From Neofusicoccum parvum (Eukaryota > Ascomycota > Dothideomycetes > Botryosphaeriales > Botryosphaeriaceae), in contig CP087219.1 in assembly GCA_020912385.1 (NCBI GenBank), positions 1,736,001-1,800,000 of the forward strand: a DNA stretch of 64,000 nucleotides, written 5' to 3'. Made by a program: the position numbers and the translations under genes. Position 1 is the first letter of the stretch. Each line of letters begins with the position of its first letter. This document shows positions 11,761 to 22,300 of this stretch, piece by piece. The notes below the pieces were generated by a model. It made no database searches. It saw only the letters and a list, made by a program, of their open reading frames with translations, and had not been told where the DNA came from.

Positions 11761-13057
11761 ATGGCTTCCGCAGATATTGAATCTGCAATTGCAGATGGAA
11801 GAGTACCCGCCGGCATCTCGGCCGAATATTTGGAGGCCAGCAAAGATGCCGGTGCCAGAGCGGGCATTCTCGTTATCTTCGTTATCACCATGATCGTCAC
11901 TGCAGCTCGTCTGTACGCACGAGCAGTTGATCCTCGCGGGTTGGTGCTGGAAGACTACCTCATCATACTGACAGCAGTGAGTACATCAAACCATCCAACT
12001 CTGACTGGCTGCTGACCCAGCACCAAGATGCTCTTCATCGTCTTCATCGCTCTCTGCCTCGAACTGCTCACCCTCGGCTCCGGCCGGCACATGGAGTACA
12101 TCCAATATGTTCTCCCCCTCTCCACCGTCAACGCAACGGAAGTCGAGGACTTTGCCGCCCACATCATCTACACCACCGCCCTCTACATCTGTCGCATCTC
12201 AGGCCTGAGCTTCTACCGCCGCCTCTGCGCCCGCCACCCTTCCCTCGAGCTCGCCGTGAAGATCTCCTTCGCCCTCATCACCGCCGGCTACCTCCCCCAA
12301 ATCCTCCTCATTATCTTCCACTGCCGCCCCGTCACCGGCCTCTGGCCCTACACCTGGCAGCCCGAGCACGCCGCCCACACCTGCACCGACTGGGGCGTCG
12401 TCTACCTCACCAACTCCATCATCAGCCTCGCCAGCGACTTCATCCTCTTCATCATCCCCATCGCCCTGATCGCCATCTACCGCGGCTCGCTGGCAAACAA
12501 GATCAAACTCAGCGTCGTGCTGATCCCGGGTATCCTGTAAGCCCACTCCTCCCCCCTTAGCGCGCAGATCCGCCTGACCGACCTCCAGCGTCATCGCGAT
12601 ATCCATCACCCGCCTCTACCTCGTCACCCGCGGCTGGGTCGACCCGGACATGTCCTGGGCCTACGGCCCCATGCTGGCCATCGAGACCGCCGAGATCGGC
12701 GGCACCGCCATCGCCCTGAGCGCCCCCGCGCTGAAGGTGTATCTCGGCCGCCTGTACCAGAACTCGTCGCTGCACGGCAGCTCGAAGACGCGGACGGCGG
12801 GGAACAGGTACGGCGCGGGCACCGGGCGGGGCGATGCGGGGACGGTCGAGCTGGATGGGTTGCGGAGGGGGGCGCGGAGGGAGACGTGGGTGGGTGCGGG
12901 GAGCGGGGCGGCGTCGACGGAGGGGTCGGTGAAGATGGGGGGCGAGGGGAGGGGGAGTGAGGAGGATTTGTTGTTTGAGGGCGGTGGGGGGAGGAAGGAG
13001 GGGGGCGTGAAGGTGACGACGACGATTGCTACGACGAGTGAGGAGGTGGTGCGATGA
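11761..13057 (+). CDS. Fungal rhodopsin-like integral membrane protein, second copy
   Basis: Three exons (11761-11976, 12028-12536, 12589-13057) join in phase to 397 residues. Introns start GTGAGT and GTAAGC. The N-terminal helix is followed by RLYARAVDPRGLVLEDYLI, the counterpart of GWHPDDYLI in the paralogue at 508-1780. Later come a histidine-cysteine block (FHCRPVTGLWPYTW), the helix NSIISLASDFILFIIPI and a last helix before a long cytoplasmic tail. That tail is unusually rich in glycine, arginine and glutamate, and its DNA is G-rich on the coding strand. Seven helices fit the family. The protein sits in a membrane and its ligand is unknown. Conservation of the ATG context and absence of upstream frame support the start. 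Confidence 0.85.
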
Positions 13058-13563
13058 TGGTTGTCAATGTATTGTGCCGAAATGTATGAATATAGAGTTC
13101 CGTAGTCCGAGACAAAAAATGTGTCCCTTTAAAGATAGAAAATGGACGAATGAGCCGGTGACTTCTGACTTCAAGCTCCTCAAGACTCCTAAACACTGCA
13201 GACTCTCCTAAACAAAATGAGGTCCAATCTATAGCTGATCACGCTGTCATCTCGGTCTTCCCCACTATACCCTAGCGAACTATGGAAAAAAAAAAAGAAA
13301 TGTGACGGAAGAGGTGTCTCAGTTGATGGAGCGAAACACGCAAGGTACTTGCACTAACGGGTAGTTGAAGAACCCATCTAAGTAGCTTTGGTAATTTAAT
13401 GAAAGTATTTTGTATCCGGATGGTTGCTTCAACTACACATCGACGGTATTCATCTGAGTTGAACCAGCCCATTGCTTTTGGTGCTTCGAAGCGCCATGGT
13501 CACGGCCGCCGGGTAGTAGAACAACGAAGCGTCGGGTATGCAGCCACGATTCTTCGGTTGATG
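13058..13563. other. Convergent intergenic, no gene
   Basis: This lies between the stop of rhodopsin-like gene 2 and the stop of the minus-strand membrane protein. It contains an A-rich run near 13284 and AT-rich 3' sequence. Nothing else was seen. Confidence 0.5.
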
Positions 13564-14928
13564 CTACTGGGAGGCATCATTCTCCTGCGCTAGCAGAATC
13601 TTTTGTTGTGCGTCCAAAAATGTTCGAAGTGCTGCAGTGCTTTGTTCTTGAGCTTTTATGGATGCTTCTAAAGCAACGATTAGTGGTTCTGCCGTAGAGT
13701 GAAGATTTTGCGCGATGGGTAGCTGCGGCTGTATTCCTGGTGTCTGCGCAGGCCCTGGAGACAAATTATCTTTTCCTATATTTAGTCGTTCAGGGCCTGA
13801 TTGTCGGGTCCCGGCTTCCAAGTCGTCTGTATTGGTTCGTTCTTCTACTCCAGTTGTATGACCTCTCATCCGTCTCCTCAAATTGGCAAACTCCTCGTCT
13901 TCCTCTTCATACTCTTTCATGTGCCATTCATCGACCTTTTCCGCTAAATCTAGTGACGCTTGCAGAAGCTCATCTTCCATTCGCCGCCGCAATGGTTTTT
14001 CGTCGTAGTTGAAGAGACGTTCCCATCTTTTAGTAGACGAAGTCTCGAAGTATTTCAAACTCTGCGGTATATAGTATAAGAGCAAACCGGCAGTAGTGAA
14101 TACTATGTAGATAATGAGAATATTCAATGATTGGCCTCGTGGTCGTGGTGCGTCCACGTTATACGTCCACACACATCCTAAATAGACTCCAAGTCCGATG
14201 AGAAAAGCTGCAACGGAGCCTTTGAGGAGTAGGGCTGGGGACTTGATCATCAATGCTGCATGCAATGAAGCTTTTTTCCATTTGCAAGATTCGAGAAACT
14301 TCTTTAAAGCATCCCGGTACCCGGCCACTCCTAAGGCGTTATTCGGACTTGTTTCTGCGAGGAGACGTAGTTCTCTACTTTTTTGAAAGACGGTATCCAT
14401 CAGAGCCGGATCTTCGTCCTTAGCGAGTATGCTCAGCCAATCCTTCAAGTCTTCTGGACTAAACAGGCCGGATAGCTGTTGTTGTACGAGACAGGCGTAG
14501 AAAACAGATAGTGCCGCGGTAACGAGGCTGATAATAAACCCCGCTTGTGCTGTCCAGTGAACAGTGGTTAGACCATTCAAGGAGAGCGCTGTGATGGCAA
14601 TTTGGGCAACAATGGCAGCCTGAAACCAAAAATTTAACCTCAATTTACAACGAACCGTCGGGAAGTAACCTACTGCTACTGCAAGCATTGTACAATCATC
14701 CGTTAGCGATTTTCTCATCGCCATCGCCTCTTCTCCTCTCGAGCGTAGTATATGGTGCTGAATGCGCTGGATTGTTTCTCGTGCGTCCGGGAAAATGAAA
14801 AGTAAGAGCAGAGCGCGAAAGCTACTGCTATATTCCCTTCTCAGTTCAACAAATGATACGGCTAGGACATATGGAAGAAACAAAATGATGTCAATAGCAT
14901 CTCTGAAAATTCCAGCCAGATCAATCAT
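13564..14928 (-). CDS. Uncharacterised multi-pass membrane protein
   Basis: The frame from the ATG at 14928 to the stop at 13564 contains an in-frame 54-bp intron (14673-14620, GTAGGT to TTTCAG). Removing it gives 436 residues and an unbroken DDCTMLAVAAAIVAQIAITAL helix region. Four or more hydrophobic segments are visible: AAIVAQIAITALSL, AGFIISLVTAALSVFYACLV, SVAAFLIGLGVYLGCVW and NILIIYIVFTTAGLLLYYI. A charged, glutamate-rich region and a C-terminal coiled coil (VALEASIKAQEQSTAALRTF) follow. The SLTDDCTM block is shared by a widespread unnamed Pezizomycotina membrane family, as far as I recall. No function is known. The frame is open further upstream but without an ATG, so a 5' exon beyond 14928 is possible. 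Confidence 0.7.
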   Translation of the reverse strand: MIDLAGIFRDAIDIILFLPYVLAVSFVELRREYSSSFRALLLLFIFPDARETIQRIQHHILRSRGEEAMAMRKSLTDDCTMLAVAVGYFPTVRCKLRLNFWFQAAIVAQIAITALSLNGLTTVHWTAQAGFIISLVTAALSVFYACLVQQQLSGLFSPEDLKDWLSILAKDEDPALMDTVFQKSRELRLLAETSPNNALGVAGYRDALKKFLESCKWKKASLHAALMIKSPALLLKGSVAAFLIGLGVYLGCVWTYNVDAPRPRGQSLNILIIYIVFTTAGLLLYYIPQSLKYFETSSTKRWERLFNYDEKPLRRRMEDELLQASLDLAEKVDEWHMKEYEEEDEEFANLRRRMRGHTTGVEERTNTDDLEAGTRQSGPERLNIGKDNLSPGPAQTPGIQPQLPIAQNLHSTAEPLIVALEASIKAQEQSTAALRTFLDAQQKILLAQENDASQ

Positions 14929-15255
14929 GCTGCTCAGATATAAGTTTCTGCTGTTGAAAAAATCGAGAGATGGTTTGGACCGAGAAATCGTACAGTGTTG
15001 CGAGGCTAATATATCTGAATAAGTTCGATTTAAAAGAGGCCGCACGCATTGCACGCACGAGGCTCGATTTGTCGTTGAACTGAGGGGTTAGGCTGCACAA
15101 ATGTATTCCCACCATTCAACATCAGCGCTGATTGCATGCTCATGTTACACCAATGATATTTCCGGCGAAAACTTGTTTTCCTCGGTGGAGAATAGCTAAA
15201 TGACGAAATTGGTACCAACGTTCGCAGCAAATTTCAGCTTTGACAAGATCTTAGC
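14929..15255. other. Short intergenic region
   Basis: It carries the promoter of the membrane protein and the 3' end of the alcohol dehydrogenase gene, which is on the same strand. The sequence just above 14928 looks like splice acceptors (pyrimidine tract then CAG), which leaves room for an unrecognised 5' exon. Confidence 0.35.
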
Positions 15256-16546
15256 TCAATCATCACCTCGCGCAACTTTCAGAACAATACGGCCCGATAT
15301 GTCTCCGTTCTCAAGTTCTTTATAGACGGTAGGCAGGTCCTCAAACTTGCGAGTCGAAATCTTCGGCTTAACAACCCCGTGTCGAACGAGATCAACCGCC
15401 TCCAGACATTCCTTCAGAGATCCCACGAGATTGCCTGTGATGTGCAGGCCCTTGATCACAATGGTACTGATCGGAGTTTCGATGAAGCCTCTTTCAGGCG
15501 GAATGCCCACACAGCTTAGCGTGCCACCTACTTTCAGCATGTCCGCAGCCTGAACAAAGGCTTTGGCGTTTCCTGCCGTTACAATAACAGCATTTGCTCC
15601 GCCGTTCGTGATTTCTTTGACCCTTTGGACGAGGTTGGGGACGGTTTTGAAGTCGATGTACTCGCTTGCACCGATTGATTTGATGAAATCACCTTTTGAT
15701 GCCCCCCCGTCCACGCCAATGACCAGGGCGCCTTGTGCACGGGCGTACTGAACTGAGATACTAAGTCAGTATGAAATTTCAGACTGTAATCATAGTACGC
15801 TGCGTCTGGTCTGCGCGCATACCTGCCAAGTGACCCAGGCCACCGCCAGCCCCGACCACTACAACCGAATCTCCAGCTTTTACGTTCGCATTTTTGACCG
15901 CCTTGGATGCCAGTCAGCCATACTGTCATCTGATATCAATCTCAGAGAGTTATACCTTGTACGAGGTCAGCCCTGCGCACAGAACCGGGCCCATAACAGC
16001 CGGATCGATGTCATCTGGAAGGATGGTGAGGTAGCCCGCGTCCAGAGCGATGTACTCTTGAAAGCTGCCATCTTCGTGATGCAGGTGATTTGTGCTCTTG
16101 ACGCAGTACTGCTCTGTTCCAGCCAGGCAGAACTCGCAGCGCCTGCAGATTCGACTTGCAAATCTGATGCCAACATAGCTGCCGACCTTGATGTCGTCAT
16201 CACAACCGGGACCCAGTGTGACGATCTTCCCTATGCCCTCATGACCGCCGATGTGCGGAAGTTTGATTTTTGTTATGGGGCTGCCGTCAGGCCCAGCGGC
16301 GGTCCCCGCCTGGGTGTGTAGATCTGTCACGTGTGTCAGCCAAACTGCTCTGTGGCGTGTTGCTGGTCCGAGCTAATTCGGCCTACCACTCTGGCAGACC
16401 CCCGTGTAAAGGACCTTTGCCAAAACCTCGTTGTGTCCAGGTTTTGGAACCGGATAATCGTGGACAAACTTGACTCCGCCGCCCAACTTGGGCACGGTAG
16501 CTGCGGTTTGTGTTTCTGGAATGTTGGGGACAGGGGCGGGAGACAT
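15256..16546 (-). CDS. Zinc-dependent alcohol dehydrogenase
   Basis: Four exons (16546-16387, 16323-15956, 15901-15823, 15752-15256) join in phase to 367 residues of the medium-chain dehydrogenase family. Catalytic zinc ligands are Cys51 in YTGVCQSD (the Asp codon is rebuilt by the first splice), the histidine of GGHEG and the cysteine of PVLCAGLTSYK. The structural zinc site is the four-cysteine set in ICRRCEFCLAGTEQYC. The NAD-binding Rossmann motif GAGGGLG is split off by intron 3 and continues into VQYARAQGALVIGVD. It would oxidise a primary alcohol or reduce an aldehyde with NAD(H), like fungal class I ADH. No targeting peptide is obvious. It is divergent from a Zn2Cys6 regulator 719 bp away, which may control it. 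The ATG at 16546 begins MSPAPVPNIPE. Confidence 0.92.
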
Positions 16547-17265
16547 TTCGTCGATTGCAGCACGGGTGAGACTGAGTATGCGAATGAAGATCGTGTCAAG
16601 TATGTGTTTGGCGTTGCAAGGTGAGGGGAGACTGTCGATATTTAACCAATTCGAATCACAAGATCATGACAACTGGGGTTCACAGATCTACGTCGATGGA
16701 TGGACCCAGTCGCATGGTACAGGGAGTATTTGCGGACAAATTCTCACATCCCTTGGTTTCTCCGCATACCTCTCCCCAACCGCCTTTCTAAAAATGGAAG
16801 GTTCATCCCGGGAAGGATTTACGATCTTATGAGGCCCGTTTTAGTAAATGTGACGACCAGTAGACGTGCCGGGATGGCGAATACATAGCCAATTGATTAC
16901 ACTGGTCCATCGAGTCGGAGGCCTCTGGAGCGGATTTTACGGGTTCATCGCGACGACGTGTTCGTCCACGCACCCCACAGCGGGTAAGCGGTAGTGTCAG
17001 CAGCACATTTCCCCACATTTCTTTCACGGAACACCGTAGGAGCAAGCCCCGCAACCCCCACGAACCTCATGCCAGAAGCTTGAACGGCTGAACCCCCACA
17101 CCCTATTCCTCCATAATAACTCCGCCGGCCACCCGTTCGTTCAGGCTAGCATAGGCCTGGTTTTCACTGGACCGACAGGCAATACTTCCACAGCTTCTTC
17201 GTCCGGGACCAGCCCCAGCACAAGTCCCCCTCATTGGATTCACACCACAACCCCGCTTCTAGGGC
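16547..17265. promoter_or_regulatory. Divergent promoter, alcohol dehydrogenase and Zn2Cys6 factor
   Basis: The 719 bp between the two start codons are shared. Proximity suggests the factor regulates the dehydrogenase. Isolated CGG and CCG triplets occur, but I found no convincing paired CGG site. No gene is seen. Confidence 0.4.
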
Positions 17266-19017
17266 ATGGCGAAGAGGTCTTGTGACTACTGTGTGCGACG
17301 CAAAACGAAATGCGACAACGGCCTACCATGCCGAAAATGCGTGGAAGCGCAGCCACCAATGGAGTGCACATACCTCAATCCGGTGTTAAAACGCGGGCCA
17401 AAGACATCCAAGCTCAGGCGGCCATTCGACAAGAGGCGGGGTTCTAGAGGCATCGCGCCTGGTAGAGAGACTTCTGGACACGATCTCACCCTCGGTTCTG
17501 ATGAAGTTCCTCTGACGGATAGGCCGCACACTGGTCCTACGGGATGTAGCCAGACAAGGACGAGGCGTTTACCTACTTCCGTCTTTGCCCCCATCGTTGA
17601 GATTTACCGTTCTCGGATGTATCCGGTCTGGCCTGTGATTGATGCACAGAGTCTCCTCGCCCAGCTTGAGAAAAAGGGACTGGACGATAGGCGCGACATG
17701 GAGGCTTACATTCTGGCGGCTGCATTATGTGCTGCTACCATGTCTCAATTGAATCTGGCTCCGGTAAGAAACGGTCCCGACAGTGTCGACAGCGCCTACA
17801 TGGAAAGAGAATGCTCGCGGACCCGGAACTCTACAAACTACCGTGAACATCCTTCAACAGAAGGTGTCCTTACCTCCTTCTTCCTTCATGTATACCATGC
17901 CAAGGTTGACAGCCGCAATTCTGCTTGGATGTTCCTGCAAGAGGCTATTTCCCTTGCTCGATTAATTCATCTGGACGATGTTGGCATAGACGCAAACCAA
18001 TCAAGCCACGACTATATGGATCAGCAGAAATCTCAAAATCAGTTGATATATCTCCTGTTGTGGGTGAGCGAAAGGTTTTGTCACCAACATAATTTTCTGA
18101 ATATACATAGACTAACTTGACACTTCTGAAATAGAGGTTATGCCATCCAACACGACCTACGAGCTTCTATCCAAGAAACCATTAACCTACCATTGAGTTA
18201 CTTCAACGGCTTAGATATCTACGCAGAAGGCTTGATCGAGTTGGGAAGCCTCTTTGTGGCCTTCGATTCTTCCTTTCGTTATGCATCACACCATGGGCTT
18301 CCACTCCCCTTATCTGATAAGCAACTTCTCGTCACAGTCGACCATTCTCTGACCACAAACATTCCCCGGCCGTTCAATTATGATCCAGTACGGCGAGCAG
18401 ACTACTTTGTCACAAAACAGTGGATGAAGATTCTGCTGTGGCAACAAGCCATGTTCCGCGGCTTGCTGTCATCAGTGTCGGATGCTGAGTCGTTGACGTT
18501 TCTATTTCCCTCTCGAATTGCGCAAGACCTGCTCTCTTCAATCGCAACGATATCTAAGAATGATTTGTTGCCCTTAGGAAGGGATCAAGTATGTCTCAAA
18601 AATTGCATATTCAAGAACTCTAGGCTAATTTCACGGAAGTTGGTAAAATTCTTTGAAGTTACAAATACCCTAGCGGACGTAATCCTTTGCGCACCTGCCA
18701 CATCGACTTCCGCATGGTCTCAAAGGTCCACCCATTCCTTAAGTCGGGAATGCTGCCGTTACGGTCCCGCTGATTTCCTTCACGGCTTGTTCCAAACTAT
18801 CTTGCCGTTTCTGAAAGATGACAAAAGACTGAATGATATGTTGAGCCAAAAGGCGGCGGAAGCATTGCTACGAGCACCAAGCAGGATTCTTCCGGAGAGC
18901 ATTGGAGGTTCTTGCCTCGGAAGTACATGGAGCATGGAAGATGAGACGGGGAAGAATGGGCATGATGCAACTGATACTCTCGTCGAGGCTGATAACCAAT
19001 CTTTTCACGAGGATTAA
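17266..19017 (+). CDS. Zn2Cys6 transcription factor
   Basis: Three exons (17266-18074, 18135-18588, 18640-19017) join in phase to 546 residues. The binuclear cluster is at the very N-terminus: Cys6, 9, 16, 22, 25 and 34 (C-x2-C-x6-C-x5-C-x2-C-x8-C) with the basic stretch VRRKTK. A fungal-specific transcription factor middle domain follows, recognisable from YRSRMYPVWPVID, AAALCAATMSQL, and LLLWVSERGYAIQHD. The last string exists only if the first intron starts at GTTTTG (18075). The stronger-looking donor GTGAGC at 18064 would break the frame. The second intron (GTATGT to GGAAG, 51 bp) is in frame. It is a nuclear DNA-binding regulator. Neighbouring divergent genes are often targets, here the alcohol dehydrogenase. 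Family members with this layout include sugar-utilisation regulators, but specificity is not readable. Confidence 0.88.
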
Positions 19018-19317
19018 TCCAGCTCCCATCTTGAGCAAAATTCGGAACCATCAGCCCTAATTTTGTGTCGAACGGTGCGAGAAAGTAAGACGCCGCTGGT
19101 TTTCTCATTGTTGCTACTGAGGCCTGCTATATACGTGTAATAATCGGATTTACGGAAATACGCATAAATGGGGTAAATGAGGTGTGTGGGGATAGGTGTA
19201 TGGTGCGGCAAAAAGTAAAGAAAGAACGCGTGCATAAGCAAAAGCAAACAAAACACGTGATTACGGGCCAATGTGGTTGACATTTTGGTTCCATTTCATG
19301 GCCTCGTAAAGTGTTCG

Positions 19318-22300
19318 CTACGAGCTCCTATGATCTCGTCTTGATCCAGGATACGGAGGTGGACTGTCTCGGTAGGCTTGATTATCTCCCCTGTTGTATG
19401 GGGTCCAATGCACTTTCTTCGAAGTCCCTGGATAAGGTGGAGGGTCTCGAGGAGGAGGCGGGAAATTTTCGCCCTTGCTTTGGTACCTTCCATCACTCCA
19501 AGAAGCCTTCTTGGTACCACTGTGACTCTTCCTTGTGCTCCGTTTGGACCTCGAAGTATTCTCTTGTTTTGACGTTGATGACCCAGCAACTCGCTCGAAC
19601 ATCACGTCGGCCAAGCTTTTATTCTCTCCCAACCTCCGCCGCTGTTCTTCGATTGCCTCTTTGGTCTCCCTCCGCAGCAGTGAGAATAGCTCCGAGACCG
19701 GGTTCCATGCCTTGCGGGCCAACTGCAACACTTCCGGCGACGCACCTGCTTCCAGAGCCGCCCTCGCAACCTGAACTCCTTTAACCCCCTTCCAACTCCC
19801 AGACTTACCACAGAGCGCCCAAATCTCACTCAAAACAACACCGCCGAGTGATCCAGAGGTGCTTCGAACACCAGAAGATCTCAGAGGAATGTTTGCATAG
19901 GCCGGCAGCCTGCAGTGGATATTCTGCACATCGTAGTCCACGAGCAGCCTCTTCATGTCCGGGTCCCGCATCTCAGCAGCGAGATCAAGCAGCTCTTCGT
20001 ATCCTTCGTACAGCCAGGCTCCATTGTCCAACAGCAGCTGTGCAATCGCCCAGTCCGAATGCCCCACCGCCTGATACAGCGGGCTGACATAGCGTCCGCC
20101 ACCCACAAAAATATCCGCCCGCTCCTTTAGCAGGATCTTCGTCACCGCCTTCCGACTGCCAACCGCCGACGCCATCAACGGGCTCCCGTACCGGCCTCCC
20201 CGCCCGTCCGCATCGGCGCCGTAGTCCAGCAGCAAGTTGACCACATCGTCGTCCCCGAGGCTCGCAGCCGCCTGCAGCGCGGTGCCGAACACGCGGCACG
20301 GCGCGTCCGGGTCGACGCGGCTCTTGGACAGCAGCGACGCGACGCGGTCGGGCTGGTTCTTCAGCACGTGGCTGCACAGAATGTCGCCGGGCAGGACGTA
20401 GTCGATGCGCATGGTCGACGCCAGCTCCCGCTCCTCCGTCGTCCAGTCTTTGGCGCACGTGGACAGCGACCGGAGGCCGGGGCCTTGGATGAAGCGCTCG
20501 GGGTCCCATGCTGCGCACAGTCCGTACACGTCGTCGTTCCAGACGTAGGTGTCGGCCTGCACGGTCTCGAGGCGGCCGCATTTCAGGCGGATCTGGGTGG
20601 AGACTTCTCTTCGCCTCATCAGTACCTTATTGCCATTGTGGTCGTCTTCTGGGTTTTCGTTGGCCCGGAAGCGTAGGCGTTTGAGAAGAGCTCGTTTGCG
20701 GGTGAGGAGAAGGTCGAGATATCTCAAGGCCTCGTCCGTGAGACCGCGGATGAGGAAGCCTTGGACTCGACCGGGCTGGGTGGGTGGTTTCGGATATCCA
20801 GATAGCGTAATTTCTTTGGCGACCGCTTTGCTTGCCTTGGACTCTTGAAGTACCGCACAGTCAATCCCTCTAGGCTTCCATCGGTCGTAGCCATGAAGAG
20901 CAGCTGGCGTCATTGCTTCTGCAGCATGCTTGAGGGACTGATTAATTTTTACCCAGTCATCAGATGTCGGAAAGAGCCTGCGTTGATGCATCTTTGAATA
21001 TTCGCCGTTGATCGATTTCGCCGCGATCGCTCGTAGAACGCTTGGAAACATAAAGCGACCGTATACAAAGAGATTCTTCCGTCCCCTATAATCTGAGAGT
21101 GACACCTCCTGGCGGGTGAACCGATTCGAAGATGCAAGTACGTAAGAGGGTACGAAAGTGCTCCGAGGGATTGAAAATGAGTCGTGTTCCACACTGGGTT
21201 GTTGTAGAGCGTCCGGCACTGTAAGGTTGAGAAGATCCTCTTCTGTATCCTCATATTTCTCCTCGGGTTCTTCTGTTGTTGGTTCTGGTCTGCGGTTTGC
21301 TGATAAGAGAACGAACCGTCTGTCCGTGACGACTGGAGTATTGTGAGTGCTATGGGGCGTTTCGACTTGCTCGATGAATCGGACTGTCTTCTTCTCCGCT
21401 TTAAGTTCGGGCACTTCGCTCGCTGGTTCGTTTTCATTGACAGGAGTTTGATCCTTCTGGTCAAAAGGCTGCTTTCTTGTGATATTCTCGCTGTCCTTAT
21501 CAAAGGCTTTGGATGGTACGTGTGTGGCATCCATCTCTTTGATGTGCGAATCCGGAGTAAACCTTTCTGAATCCTCTTGCTGGGCTGTCTTGGAGAAAGA
21601 AACATCATGTTCACACATGCATGTGCTGCAGATAAATGTTGTTTCACCTTCGTGGTACAGGATTTCGCTCAACAGCTGGTGAGAATCAGGTCTGTCCCTC
21701 GGGTTTGGGTTGAGCATCCACTGCACCCACTGCAGAACGATCCCGTCTTCGGATGACTTGTAGTCGTATCGAAGGCGCTCTATCCACTCTGATGTGGCGT
21801 CCTGGTTGTACCAGTACTGACTGGACTGCGTGCCGTAGGATTCGTAGAAAGCCTTCATATCATCGACGGTTCTGCCCCCCAAAACAGTGGCCATTTCGAG
21901 GAAAACACAGCCAAGTGACCACATGTCACTTGCAGTATCTCGTCGGTCGTGGTTTGCAACTTCGGGAGCGCAGTACCGTGGTGTTCGAGCTGGATTTGGG
22001 CCGCTTGTTGACCCGTTTCCGTCGCCATTCCACCGTCGAGCCGTTCCAAAGTCTGTGAAGTAGACATCCTTGCCCTTGACCAGAATATTCTTTGGCTTGA
22101 TGTCCTTGTGCCTGGTGTTGTTGTCGTGAAGATATCGTAAGGCGTTTGCAAGACATCCGAAAAATGGTCTCATGCAAGCTTTTCTTTTCGCCAAAGGTTG
22201 ATCCGATCTGAGGTATGACTCAAGGTCCATATCGGCAACAGGCTTCATAATCAGCCCGACTGATGTAGGATCGGTGTAGGTGCTGATCAACTCGACGAGG

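Noticed and set aside
13564..15054. Start of the membrane protein at 15054
   Set aside because: The codon there is not ATG. The first ATG in frame is at 14928, and the extra leader shows no conservation-like features.
18064..18134. GTGAGC at 18064 as the first donor of the Zn2Cys6 gene
   Set aside because: It is the better consensus site, but no downstream AG restores the conserved frame. GTTTTG at 18075 gives SERGYAIQHD, which the family requires.
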